Below are positions 43,376 through 53,294 of a DNA stretch of 53,725 nt, one piece after another (position 1 is the first letter of the stretch; every line of letters begins with the position of its first letter). Position numbers and translations under genes: made by a program. Under the pieces are notes generated by a model. That model saw nothing but the letters and a program-made list of their open reading frames with translations. It ran no database searches and was not told the origin of the DNA. Origin of the DNA: Neisseriaceae bacterium (GTDB taxonomy: Bacteria > Pseudomonadota > Gammaproteobacteria > Burkholderiales > Neisseriaceae); assembly GCA_017458185.1 (NCBI GenBank), contig JAFTFY010000034.1, forward strand, positions 1-53,725. The letters are read 5' to 3'.

Positions 43376-43543
43376 TATTTTTAAAAAACATTTCAGGCAG
43401 CCTGAACGCCGTAGGGTGGGTTTTCAACTCACCACAACGACAAAAGGCGTTGAATACACGATCAAAAATATGGTAATTTTTGCTCATATTTAAAAAATTC
43501 ATTCGTTTTTCTTTGTTTTTATGGGTAGCTGAAATGATGATAT

Positions 43544-44146
43544 TTATTTCTTTTGCCAACAACGATACATACCCGCCTGACCTTTTAATTCGTATTGAGA
43601 GAATGTACTCACACGCGTTAATTGTTCATATAATTGTTCTGCTAATACAAAATTGTGTTTATATTCCGCATTAAGTGCAGATTGGTATAATTCTTCCAAT
43701 TCTTCAATGCCTATATTTCTTTTATTGAATGATTGACCCAAAGATTGATTAAGTTGCATTAAACAACAGAATAAATATGCTTCTGCTTTTCTCTTAAAAA
43801 ATCCATATTCTGCCTGTTGTAATAATTGCAACGATAGTGCATAGGCAACCTGAAAATTATTTTGATGATATTGCGTTAAAATATCATCTTCCATTCTTAA
43901 TAATTCATCAACTCTTTGTTGATTTTCAATAGTTTCTTGATGCAATTCAAATTGTGGCATATTGGGATTTTGTTCATATAATTTTTCGCGTAAATCCCAT
44001 AAATTCAATAAATAAGTACTTATTTCTTTAACTTCTTCTCGATAATCACCCGTTTCTTTTTTCAAATCATTAAATAATATTAAAGTAGTATTGAATAATT
44101 CTAAAATCTCACCGATATATTCATCAATTATTTTTATTTTTTGCAT
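43544..44146 (-). CDS. Hypothetical helical (TPR-like) protein downstream of the receptor
   Basis: This 200-residue, all-helical, acidic protein has no recognised family. The C-terminal third (SALNAEYKHNFVLAEQLYEQ, L…SQYELKGQAGMYRCWQKK) looks like TPR helices. No signal peptide or membrane segment. It follows the receptor gene by 61 bases containing two uptake sequences (44166, 44187), which may terminate part of the transcript. It probably shares the receptor's Fur-type promoter. Confidence 0.65.
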   Translation of the reverse strand: MQKIKIIDEYIGEILELFNTTLILFNDLKKETGDYREEVKEISTYLLNLWDLREKLYEQNPNMPQFELHQETIENQQRVDELLRMEDDILTQYHQNNFQVAYALSLQLLQQAEYGFFKRKAEAYLFCCLMQLNQSLGQSFNKRNIGIEELEELYQSALNAEYKHNFVLAEQLYEQLTRVSTFSQYELKGQAGMYRCWQKK

Positions 44147-44207
44147 TGATTATCCTTTTGTATCTTTCAGGCTGCCTGAATGTTTTTTCAGGCAGCCTGA
44201 AAATAGA

Positions 44208-47200
44208 TTAAAATTTATATCCACCTTCTAACCAAATTGCTCGACCAATATTATAAGTGGGGACACCTTTATTGGTAATGGCAACGGTATTCTTTTTATT
44301 GGTAACATTGGTTACATCAATATTAAAGAATAACTTATTCTTTTTATATACAGCATATTCTGCTCCTAATTTAACATCCCAAGTAAATGTACTGGGAATT
44401 TGTACATCACCATAATAATCCAACCATTTATAACCATTGATATTGATTAAATGCGGATAATTGGCAATGGGTTCATCTTTGATATAACCAAATGTTTTAT
44501 GTTTGCTTTTAAATGTAAATAAATTATTTAAATTCCATTTACCGCCCAACATATTCCATTCGTGGTTGGTATTTAATTTAATTGTCCAAGGATTAGTATA
44601 ATTTTGTGATTGCGATGGACGATTACTGTATTTCATAATCATACCGTTATAGTTAATCCAATAATCGTTTAATTCCGCATTAGATGAACTACCATAATCG
44701 GTATAATTGCGTTTGACATCAGACCAATCGGCAGATAATTGCAATGTATTTTTTACACCTGCAATTTCAAATGGTTGTTTATTTTTTATCATTAAACTGA
44801 TGATATTACTGCGAGAGCGACCAATGTTATCGTAGTAATAATAACTTTCCGAATAATCATCTAAAATCGGTTTGCCTTGGTAAATACCTGCACGAGAAAC
44901 ACGGCGAATTTCATCTTTACCTTCGCGATAAATATATTTGCCCACCATTCGCCAATTACCAATATCTTGTGCTAATCCGAATGCCAATTCATCGTCATAC
45001 GGCAATTTTAATTCTTCAAATTTAGTACCATTTAATTGCGGTGTATAGCAATTATCCTTGTCATTTTTATCTGTACAAATACGCGTAATGCTGTGCCAAT
45101 CAACAGATGGGTCATTGCGTTTAACGGTGCGTTGCATTTTTTGTACACCGTCTGCTAATGCCATTTCATATACGGTGCGACCATAATAGCGATTAGCCCC
45201 AAATTCAATACCTGTGGCATAAATAGAATTTTCGCGATTATTCCAAGGAAACTGATAATCGACAACAAATCTGGGGGCAATCGCATTTTTTGATGAAAAA
45301 GTATCTCGTTCAAAACGCACACCAGGACGAAAACCTAATTCACCATATTTATTTTTTTCGCCTAATGGAATTTTAATATCATCTTGAATATAAAATGCCA
45401 TTTGATTATTAGACAAACCAATATCTAATGGAAAATATTGTGTGGCTTGGGTGAAATATTGACCATATAACCATTTGGGCAAACGAATATCTTGACCAGT
45501 GGTGGGATTTTTATAAATTTCTTCGACCGCGTTTATGCCGTCCGTATATTGTTTAATGATATTATCCCTATTATTTGGATTGGTATAATAAGCCAAAGAA
45601 GTATCACACCATTGTCCGCCTGTTTTTTTACATTTTTCTTGTTGTTCTTTGGTCATAAAAAAAGCACCAGTAGCATGGAAAAATTCCTTATCGCGTTTGT
45701 AATGAGCTTTTTTATGTGATAACTCTAAACCTGTTTCAATGGTATGTTCGGAACTCTTAATATGAAACGGCTTAAATTCTTGTGAAAATTTATTGGTAAA
45801 AATTTGCTGTACTTGTTCGCCTGGCAACCAGCCGCCTTCACGCGAAATGCCGCCATAAGTTCCCCAATTTTTATTTTCAGAAACCACCCAATATTTATTA
45901 TTATCATAACCGTGTGCCGTGTTTGTATCTTGCATCCACGAATAACCCAATACATTTTTCAAATAACCCCAATCGTTATTCCAACGCGTAGTGAAATTAA
46001 ATAAATGTCCGCCATGTTCTAAATCGGTGTAAGTATTTTTATTGGTACCTGGAATATAAATACGGCGATAATCAGGTGCCCAAGTATAAGAAAATTCAAA
46101 ATTTAAATCAGGCGTTGGATCGTAATAGGCTTTTAAAAAGCCGTTATAAATCATTCGTTCCTGATTGACTTTATATTTAGGATTTGCTCCTTTGTGATAA
46201 AGTGGCGTTGCATAATTCGCACTATTGGCATTATCTAAATATTCATTGGTACTCCATACAGGAATTTTGCTCCAAGTGCGTCCCAACTGTCCAATAATGC
46301 CCCATTCATCATTGATTTGTGCCTCACCTGAAATCTTGGTGATTTGTTTATAAAATTCAGGCTGATTTTGTTGCCAGTCAGAAGTTACCGTATCTCTAAA
46401 AGATTGATGATTTTCTTCTGGAATTTGATATTTGGTTAAACTGTGTGGAAAACCTTTATCAAAATTACCATTGGTATAACGATGACTGATTTTAAAAACT
46501 AAATCTTCGCTTGGTTTTTTCGTTTTTGCTTCAACCACACCGCCTTGAAAATGACCATAAGAAACAGGAATATTCATATCCTGTACTTCAAGACTTTCCA
46601 ATAAAGAAACATCAATCGCCATACCTTGCGAACGACCTGCTGGCATACCCAACCAACGAGCAGTATTCCAACTGTTTCCTTCTGCCCCTGCACCAGCAGG
46701 AGAAATATCGTTGTTAATACTCAAACCGTCCAACATAATGTTGTTTTGATAGTATAAACCGCCACTAATGGAAAAGTTTTTCGGCTCAATTTCCCCAGGA
46801 TTGGTTGAACTATTCGCCAAATTAGAAAACTGCACATTCGGCAAAGCACGAATAGCAGACGCAATATCGCCATTACCTGTTGCCATATTTTCTATTTCTT
46901 TTTGTTTGACTTTGTTGGTGTAAGCCTGATGACGCGTTTTAGAAGCACGAGCGGTTACGCGAATAGGCGTTAATTCAACCGCTCCTGTTTTATTTGCGGT
47001 TTCAGGTATGGGCGTATTTTGATTTTCTTGATTTTGTGTTGTTTTATCATCGTTCAGGCTGCCTGAAACAGCGTCTGTTTGCGTTTCTGTAACCGTATTT
47101 TCAGCCAACAAAACGCTGTCGTTATCTTGCTGAAAAACATTTTTCAGGCTGCCTGAAAAATGGTTATTTTCCAAAGCGTAAGAGTCATCAATTTGCCAAT

Positions 47201-47501
47201 CAACGGTATTTGCTTGGTTTGACGCAGGCAATAAAAATTGCGAATTATTTTTCAAATCATACGATTGATTGATTTCAGGTTGATAGCCTGTAACTTGCAA
47301 ATCAGTCGGCACATTCAGGCTGCCTGAATTTTCTATTCCATTGATTTTCCGCACATTTTCCGCAGCCATTTGGGCGTGATTGTCATCAGACAAAGCCACA
47401 CGACCTGCCGTTTGCGATTGATTTTGTGCATACGCCACACTTGAAAAAACTGCCATTAAAGACAGTGTTAAAATTTTTTGTTTGCGATTTAAAACACGCA
47501 T
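44208..47501 (-). CDS. TonB-dependent outer-membrane receptor (intact)
   Basis: This receptor of about 1097 residues has a signal peptide (KILTLSLMAVFSSVAYAQ), then an unusual N-terminal extension of about 165 residues with SGSLN-type segments written by uptake sequences (47053, 47143, 47314). A plug domain (GDIASAIRALPNVQFSNL, NIMLDGLSINNDISP, LLESLEVQDMNIPVSYGHFQ, GGVVEAKTKKP) and a 22-strand-type barrel ending GRAIWLEGGYKF follow; the terminal Phe is typical of outer-membrane barrels. The ligand is unknown; an iron chelate is likely from context. ATG 47501 fits AAGGA better than ATG 47507. Its paralogue is at 47825-51278. Confidence 0.93.
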   Translation of the reverse strand: MRVLNRKQKILTLSLMAVFSSVAYAQNQSQTAGRVALSDDNHAQMAAENVRKINGIENSGSLNVPTDLQVTGYQPEINQSYDLKNNSQFLLPASNQANTVDWQIDDSYALENNHFSGSLKNVFQQDNDSVLLAENTVTETQTDAVSGSLNDDKTTQNQENQNTPIPETANKTGAVELTPIRVTARASKTRHQAYTNKVKQKEIENMATGNGDIASAIRALPNVQFSNLANSSTNPGEIEPKNFSISGGLYYQNNIMLDGLSINNDISPAGAGAEGNSWNTARWLGMPAGRSQGMAIDVSLLESLEVQDMNIPVSYGHFQGGVVEAKTKKPSEDLVFKISHRYTNGNFDKGFPHSLTKYQIPEENHQSFRDTVTSDWQQNQPEFYKQITKISGEAQINDEWGIIGQLGRTWSKIPVWSTNEYLDNANSANYATPLYHKGANPKYKVNQERMIYNGFLKAYYDPTPDLNFEFSYTWAPDYRRIYIPGTNKNTYTDLEHGGHLFNFTTRWNNDWGYLKNVLGYSWMQDTNTAHGYDNNKYWVVSENKNWGTYGGISREGGWLPGEQVQQIFTNKFSQEFKPFHIKSSEHTIETGLELSHKKAHYKRDKEFFHATGAFFMTKEQQEKCKKTGGQWCDTSLAYYTNPNNRDNIIKQYTDGINAVEEIYKNPTTGQDIRLPKWLYGQYFTQATQYFPLDIGLSNNQMAFYIQDDIKIPLGEKNKYGELGFRPGVRFERDTFSSKNAIAPRFVVDYQFPWNNRENSIYATGIEFGANRYYGRTVYEMALADGVQKMQRTVKRNDPSVDWHSITRICTDKNDKDNCYTPQLNGTKFEELKLPYDDELAFGLAQDIGNWRMVGKYIYREGKDEIRRVSRAGIYQGKPILDDYSESYYYYDNIGRSRSNIISLMIKNKQPFEIAGVKNTLQLSADWSDVKRNYTDYGSSSNAELNDYWINYNGMIMKYSNRPSQSQNYTNPWTIKLNTNHEWNMLGGKWNLNNLFTFKSKHKTFGYIKDEPIANYPHLININGYKWLDYYGDVQIPSTFTWDVKLGAEYAVYKKNKLFFNIDVTNVTNKKNTVAITNKGVPTYNIGRAIWLEGGYKF

Positions 47502-47564
47502 TTTCATTTTCCTTGCTATTTAAAACAGATTATTTCAGGCAGCCTGAAAGGCTGTTTGCCGCGG

Positions 47565-47642
47565 TTAGTGTGCATACACCGCAAGGCTGGTCAATACCAG
47601 CAAGGTACACAGTGTTAAAACAGTTAGTTGAACGGTTTTCAT
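47565..47642 (-). CDS. 25-residue hydrophobic micropeptide, receptor leader copy
   Basis: ATG at 47642 with AAGGAT upstream encodes MKTVQLTVLTLCTLLVLTSL, then AVYAH and TAA. It is 21/25 identical to the copy at 43221-43298, and its nucleotide sequence is also very close. It lies 63 bases before the receptor start, with one uptake sequence (47534) between. Conservation of reading frame and length in both copies argues for translation. Confidence 0.7.
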   Translation of the reverse strand: MKTVQLTVLTLCTLLVLTSLAVYAH

Positions 47643-47669
47643 TAGGCTATCCTTATCAAAAAAACAGAA

Positions 47670-47730
47670 TGAGATTTATTATCAATAAATATAATAGTGT
47701 AATTATATATAAAATAAGAATTATTATCAA
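47670..47730 (-). promoter_or_regulatory. Fur-regulated promoter for micropeptide 2 and the receptor
   Basis: The same layout as the tonB promoter: TTGATA (47730-47725), 17 bases, TATAAT (47707-47702), with Fur-like sites TGATAATAATTCTTA (47729-47715) and TGATAATAAATCTCA (47684-47670). The left half TGATAAT is perfect in both. The cassette is evidently duplicated. Confidence 0.8.
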
Positions 47731-47824
47731 TATTTCTAAAAAATATTTCAGGCAGCCTGAAAAGATTGTGTTGCTTTTGGGGCAGAAATGTTTCCCAAAG
47801 CGTATTCAGGCTGCCTGAAAATAC

Positions 47825-50800
47825 CTAAAACCGATACCCCAATTCCAACCAAATCGACCGTCCTGTGCCGAAGACAATATCGCTCTCGGTTTCGTAGCGA
47901 GCGGAGTAGTCAGTGTGGATTTTATTGCGTTTATTCAATAAGTTATCCACTTCAATGTTGAAAAACAGTGTATTTTTGCCATACACTTGATATTCTGCCC
48001 CCAACTTGGTATCCCAAGTGAATGCGGACGGCAGGCGAACGGCTTTGTATTGTCGTACTTCGGCTTGTGGTAAGCCAAAGTCGCTGCCTGGCAAGTTGTC
48101 TTTGCTGTAATAGTCCATTACTTTTTTGCTGGAAGTCCAGCTAAACAAGTTGCTCCAATTCCATTTACCGCCCAACATTTTCCAGTCGTGGTAAGTGGCA
48201 AATTTCAGCGTATAAGGCTGATTGAAGTTTGTTGCAGGGCGGTCGCTCCAACGCACTAAATCACCGTCCCACAATATATACTCGTTTTCTTTTTCGCTTT
48301 CGGTAAGTGCTTCGGTGTAATTGAGTTTATTGCGTTTGGTGTTTGTCCAGTCGGCGGTAAAAGAAAAGCGGTTTTCTATGCCTTTCCAAACAATTGGTTT
48401 TTCGTTTTCAATTTTTAAGGCGATGACATCGGTTTTGGATTTACCGCTGTTGTTGTAAATGTAGTAATTGTTCGAATAACCATCAATTGTTGGAGCATTT
48501 TCGAATTTTTGGCGACTTTTCACCACTTCATTGCGTCCGTTACGGTGAATGTATTTTCCTGATAACTTAAACGCACCAATGTCTTGGGTGAAACCTACCA
48601 TAAACTCATCGTCATACGGCGTTTTTAATTGCGACCAACGCGTTGAATTGTCTCGGGTAGGAATTTTACAGTTATACGATTTATTGCCGTTTTTGTCATA
48701 ACCGAAATTAACTGTTGTTGTGCCTGAACCGTCTTCTTTGGGGCGTTTTTCAGTATCTGTACAAATCACATCACCTGCCAACACATCTTCAAAACGCACG
48801 GCTGGTGAATCACGCCACAACACGGTTTCTAATGTGTCTTGAATATCTTCCCAGCGTCCGTTATAAAAATTGCGTCCGTAATAACGGTTAATGCCTGTGG
48901 TGAATTTGGTGGCGTATTGCGGTTTAGTTTCATTCCAAGGGAAAGCATATTCAGTTACAAAACGCCAAGAAAGATCTTTGTTTTTATTTAAGTCTTCCCA
49001 GTCTAATTTTAAAGCAGGGGGTGAATGTTAATTGACCATAACGGCTATTGTCTCCCAACGGCCATTCGATTTTATCTTGCACCCAAATATCGAATTTTTT
49101 ATTATTGATATTCACTTTTCGCGTGCCGTCATAATGGCGAATTTTTTGGACATAATTACCGTATTTCCAAATCAACATTTTGTCAGCCAATGCTCCTTTT
49201 TTAAGATAAGAAGCGGTCGTTGCACCAACAGGTTTGCCTGTCCAAGGGTTGATATATTCTTCGGTTTCAAACATTGGATTGGTAGGCAGAAAACCTTTAC
49301 TGCCCACACCCAACCAGCCCACATCATAAGTGCGAGACGGATCGCAAAAACGATAGTCATTACCTGCAATACATTTTTGCATTTCTTCTTCGGTCATCGG
49401 TACGGCGTTGTTGGTGTCTTCTCGCCAAAAATTGGGGCTAACATAGCCGAATTTGGCTTTTTGAAAAGTAAAATCTAAACCTGCGGAAATGCTGTGTTCG
49501 GTTTTGCCTAATTTGAATGGTTTAAAATCTTGTTGCAAACTTTCCGTAAAAGAAGTTTGCGTTGATTTACTCGGCACAGGACCACCGATGACATTGCCTT
49601 CTTCTTCACGCCCCCAGTGGCTATTGTCGGAAATCATTGCAAAGCGGTAAATATCCGAATAATTGTGTGCGGTTTTGCTATCTTCATAGCGTGAAAAACT
49701 TAAAGTATTTTTCAGGTTGCCCCAAGAATTATTCCATTTAGTCGTTTGCCCAAAAGCGTGTCCGCCGTGGTCTTTGGTGTAATAACTACCATCTGAACCT
49801 GCCATAAATGTTTTATAGTAATCAGGCGAATAAATATAAGTGAAGTCTAAATTCAAATCGTCCGACACATCGTAAAACGCTTTGACGGTGGCGTTGTATT
49901 GCGTTTCTTTTTTCTCACGGCGTTGTCCGAAATTGTTGGGCGTATCATATGGCGTTGGTGCTTTGTAACCTGTTCCACCTGTAATATCAACGGTGTTCAG
50001 TTGAATGGGCATACGGCTTTCAAATTTTTGAAATTGTCCAATAATGCCTAATTTTTCGGTAGGGCGACCTTCCACGGTGATGGTTGTTTTGTGTTTTTGA
50101 AATTCAGGCGTATCGTAATAGGTATAAACATTGCCATCACGATTGAGTAACTCTTCACGCGTTTTATCTTCATCAACATGATATTTGGTTAAACTGTTGG
50201 GAAAACCCTTTGCCACACTGCCGTTAGTATAACGGTGCTTAATTTCAAAACCGAAATCTTTATTTGGACGGCGAATTTCCGTGTTAATCCACGCTACACC
50301 GCTTGGGGCGTAAATTGGAATATTGGAATCATAGACTTCAATTTTTTCTAACATATTGACATCTAATGCCAATGCTTGGGCTCGACCATTGGCTACATTT
50401 TTTAACTGACCTGGATTTTGAGCATTATTTTCATAACCTGGATTTAAATCGTTGTTAAAGCCAATACCGTCAATGGTAAAAGCGTTTTGATAGGGTTGGC
50501 TGCCTGAAATAGAAATTTTGGACGGTGAAATTTCACCCGCACTCATCGAACCGCCGTTGCTGTTATCAAAACGCACATTCGGCAACATTTTTAACGCCGA
50601 ACCAATATCGCCATTGTTGGTTGCCGTTTTGGTTAAACGATTGCGATTAAGCGTAGATTTATGTGTATCAGTAGGCGATTGATTGCGTTGTCCAGTAACG
50701 GTAATGCTTTCTAATTCAGTTGCGTTAGCGGTATTTGCGGTTTCGGCAATAGGCGTATTGTCTTCGTTCAGACTGCCTGAAACATTGCTGTCATTGCGAG

Positions 50801-51278
50801 CGTCCGCAGGACGCGTGGCAATCTCATTGCTATTTACGGTGCTTTCTTTCAGGCTGCCTGAATTTGCGTCTGTCGCTGTGTCCGTAACCGTATTTTCAGC
50901 CAACAAAACCGTATCCGTATCCTGCTGAAAAACCTTGTCCAAATAATGACCATTTTCCAAAGCATAAGAGTCATCAATTTGCCAATCAGTCGCATTCAGG
51001 CTGCCTGAAACAGGTAACACATAATTTGAATTGCTTTGTAAATCATACGATTGATTGATTTCAGGCTGATAACCTTTCACCTGCAAATCGATAGGAATAT
51101 TCAGGCTGCCTGAAAAATATGCCGCATTGATTTTCCGCACTTCTTCCGCCGCTTGTTGTGCGTGATTATCATCTGACAAAGCCACACGCCCCGCAAGTTG
51201 TTGATTATCCGCCCAAGCCGCTGTCGAAAAAACTGCCGTTAAAGAAACCGTCAATACCGTGCGTTTTGCATTTATCAT
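47825..51278 (-). pseudogene. Second TonB-dependent receptor, single-base frameshift
   Basis: From ATG 51278 (MINAKRTVLTVSLTAVFSTA, a signal peptide) the frame is open to 48984 and then stops after YGQLTFTPCFKIRLGRLK. Removing one base from the run of five G at 49017-49021 restores TFTPALKLDWEDLNKNKDLS, which continues without a stop to 47825 and the barrel end RSIWLELGYRF. The whole would be about 1150 residues and is a paralogue of the receptor at 44208. The N-terminal extension has four SGSL(N/K) segments from uptake sequences and one segment encoded by a CATTGCGAG repeat. The defect may be a real mutation, a switch or a sequencing error. Confidence 0.85.
50786..50828. repeat. CATTGCGAG repeat inside the receptor coding sequence
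   Basis: GTCATTGCGAGCGTCCGCAG is followed by GACGCGTGGCAATCTC, the short form of the repeat seen at 14078 and 20264. In the receptor frame it is translated without a stop as part of EIATRPADARNDS, in the N-terminal extension. Confidence 0.65.
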
Positions 51279-51386
51279 GCTGTTTAATCCCTGCAAAAAT
51301 TACTTAATAAGTTGTTTTATTTAATTATTTCAAAATAAAACAGTTGCCATATTGTCTGTGCGGTTTGCTACTGCACAGCGTGGTTT

Positions 51387-51490
51387 TATCGTCCATTCAT
51401 ACCCAAATCACGCAGCGTTGGGATTGCCTTGTCGTACTCATACTGCCGCAGGTGTATCGCCTTGTCTGTTTTTGCTCTGAATTGAGTATA
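51387..51490 (+). repeat. Correia-like element E (decayed arms)
   Basis: The core GCGTTGGGATTGCCTTGTCG, TACTCATACTGCCGCAGG and CGCCTTGTC matches the family. The ends TATCGTCCATTCA and TGAATTGAGTATA pair only partly. It lies between the second receptor start and its probable Fur operator. Confidence 0.65.
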
Positions 51491-51555
51491 TTTTGAAATA
51501 AAAATAAATAACAATAGGTTACAAAAAAACAAGAAACCAAATGATTTCTATTCCT

Positions 51556-51602
51556 AATTGATAATGGTTTGCATTTTACTATAAATGCAAATAACTATCA
51601 AT
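51556..51602. promoter_or_regulatory. Palindromic Fur-like operator upstream of the second receptor
   Basis: AATTGATAATGGTTTGCATTT at the left is nearly the reverse complement of AAATGCAAATAACTATCAATT at the right, a palindrome of about 47 bases containing GATAAT-type half sites. It lies about 280 bases upstream of the receptor start. No good promoter hexamers are assigned. Confidence 0.5.
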
Positions 51603-51712
51603 TATTTTTTGGAAAAAGATAAAATAAAAAATCCCCCCACACAATAACCATTTGCTTAAAAAATGGCGTTTTGCAGGGGAAATAAACGCATGTTCAGGCT
51701 GCCTGAAACAAA

Positions 51713-51742
51713 AAACGCTGGGCAGATACGCCCAGCGTTTTA
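51713..51742. terminator. Strong intrinsic terminator
   Basis: AAAACGCTGGGC-agatac-GCCCAGCGTTTT is a perfect 12-bp stem with A-run and T-run flanks. It is in the 600-base gap between the second receptor and the His-rich lipoprotein gene and would end minus-strand transcripts from the latter. Confidence 0.82.
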
Positions 51743-51748
51743 GTTGAT

Positions 51749-51838
51749 TGATAGCAAAATTCAAAAGCGTTGGCTATCGCCTTGCCGTGTTTGTTATGCT
51801 GTCGCAAGCAAAATTGCCTTTGACTTTTGTTCTGAAAC
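51749..51838 (+). repeat. Correia-like element F (decayed)
   Basis: The core GCGTTGGCTATCGCCTTGCC, GTGTTTGTTATGCTGTCGCA matches the family; the arms GCAAAATTCAAAAGCG and CTTTTGTTCTGAA pair only in CAAAAG. Confidence 0.6.
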
Positions 51839-51878
51839 AAGCATAAACGCATGTTCAGGCTGCCTGAAACTGCACAAA

Positions 51879-52289
51879 TTATTTTTTCTTTGCTTTTTTC
51901 TTGGCTTTTTTCACCGCTTTGGCTTGGGGTGCATTTTTGGCTTGGGCGTTGTCGTGATTATGCCCATGCTCGCATGTGTGATTGTCGTCGTGTGCGTGTC
52001 CGCCCGCATGATTATGCCCATCGCCATGATTATGCCCCGCATCGCCGTGCATACTGCGGTGCATACCTTCACGGAATTTTGCTCGTTCTTCGGGGGTCAT
52101 TTTTTCCATTGCGGCGTGCATTCGTTTGCGAAATTCCTGCCGTTCTTCGGGGGTCATATTTTGCATACGCCCTTGTCCGCTTGTCGCATGTTGGTGTTGC
52201 GGCGGTTGTGGTTTGACTTCGGTCTGGCTTTGCGTGGCACACGCGGTTAAAGCCAAGACACACACGCTTAAAAGTGCTAATTTTTTCAT
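51879..52289 (-). CDS. His-rich lipoprotein, probably metal-binding
   Basis: This 136-residue protein has a lipoprotein signal peptide (MKKLALLSVCVLALTAC, lipobox LTAC). The middle has two copies of an MTPEERxxFRxxMH unit, similar in style to Spy/CpxP-type motifs. Then comes a His/Asp/Gly-rich block (HNHGDGHNHAGGHAHDDNH, and a CEHGHNH), and the C-terminus is Lys/Ala-rich (KKAKKKAKKK). The His block suggests binding of copper, zinc or nickel. It lies 66 bases after the DUF305 gene in the same direction, with an uptake sequence between. No family is firmly recognised. Confidence 0.8.
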   Translation of the reverse strand: MKKLALLSVCVLALTACATQSQTEVKPQPPQHQHATSGQGRMQNMTPEERQEFRKRMHAAMEKMTPEERAKFREGMHRSMHGDAGHNHGDGHNHAGGHAHDDNHTCEHGHNHDNAQAKNAPQAKAVKKAKKKAKKK

Positions 52290-52355
52290 CGGTTTATCCT
52301 TTGATTGACTGTTAAATATGGTTTCAGGCAGCCTGAAAATCGTTTTATCCGCCCA

Positions 52356-53174
52356 TTACAATGAATTGTTTTGCAACAACTCACCAAATTCAGCGATTTC
52401 CTTTTCTTGGGCTTTGATGATTTTTTCGGCAATTTTTCGCACCGTTTTATCTTGCGAATAGTGCAAAATCTGTTTGGACGCATTCACAGCACCTTTATGG
52501 TGTTCAATCATTGCTTCCAAAAAATTGCGGTCTAAATCGTCTGTGGGCTTAACCGAACCCATTGCGTACATCATATCGTCCGACAATTTTTTATTGTCTG
52601 CCAAAAATTGTTGATAATTTTCTGTTGAAATGTCAGTTGCTTGCAACTTATCGCCGTTCAACAATTCATTGAATTGAGCGATTTCTTTTTCTTGGGCTTT
52701 GATGATTTTTTTGGCAATTTTCTGCACTTTTTTGCTTTTGCCGTGTTCGATGACTAATTTTGCCGAATCAACCGCACCTTGATGATGTGGCACCATATTC
52801 ACCAAAAAATCGCGTTCTACATTACCTGTTTCGCTGGGTTTGACATCCATCATCGGCTTGTGCATAGCGGTCAGTGTTTGTTCAGACGGAGTAGGCACAT
52901 AATTTGCATTTTTGCGTGCTTCCATCATCGGGCATTGATGACCTTCCCCGTGTTCATGTCCGCCTGCGGCGTGGTTGTGGCTATGTCCCGCACCAGCATG
53001 ATTGTGTTGCATACCTTTTTGATTTGTCGAAGATTTTTTTGCAGTGGCTTTTTTGCTGTTTGCCGTTTTAACGATCTTACTTGACTGTTTCTCTCCTTGT
53101 TGCTGTGCATAAACATTGCCCGTGGCAAACAAAGCAAAAACAGTCATAACTGTCGCAAAAGATGTGAATTTCAT
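52356..53174 (-). CDS. Double DUF305 periplasmic protein (CopM-like, metal-binding)
   Basis: This 272-residue protein has a signal peptide (FATVMTVFALFATGNVYAQ), a His-rich N-terminal segment (HNHAGAGHSHNHAAGGHEHG) and two ferritin-like DUF305 units. Each has a paired-His motif: MVPHHQGAVDSA in the first and MIEHHKGAVNAS in the second. Both units end KIIKAQEKEIAxFxELL, showing internal duplication. DUF305 proteins such as CopM bind copper. With the His-rich lipoprotein downstream it likely forms a metal-handling pair. Confidence 0.88.
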   Translation of the reverse strand: MKFTSFATVMTVFALFATGNVYAQQQGEKQSSKIVKTANSKKATAKKSSTNQKGMQHNHAGAGHSHNHAAGGHEHGEGHQCPMMEARKNANYVPTPSEQTLTAMHKPMMDVKPSETGNVERDFLVNMVPHHQGAVDSAKLVIEHGKSKKVQKIAKKIIKAQEKEIAQFNELLNGDKLQATDISTENYQQFLADNKKLSDDMMYAMGSVKPTDDLDRNFLEAMIEHHKGAVNASKQILHYSQDKTVRKIAEKIIKAQEKEIAEFGELLQNNSL

Positions 53175-53294
53175 ACCATAAACCCTTTTCTATTGTTAAT
53201 GATAACGCTTCGCATTATAAATTTAATTATAAATCTTTTCAATAATTAAAATCATTTATTTTGATAAAGCATAAAATTTGAGAAACTTGTGTAT

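Noticed and set aside
43332..43562. A 76-codon minus-strand frame over the tonB promoter
   Set aside because: It covers the Fur-type promoter and an uptake sequence, overlaps the next gene, and looks like translated intergenic DNA.
44166..44201. Definite transcription terminator after the receptor gene
   Set aside because: The two adjacent uptake sequences can pair, but no clear U-run follows in the minus direction, so I keep them only as uptake sequences.
47426..47818. A 130-codon plus-strand frame across the receptor promoter
   Set aside because: It runs antisense through the receptor start, the micropeptide gene and the promoter, and includes two uptake sequences; a shadow frame.
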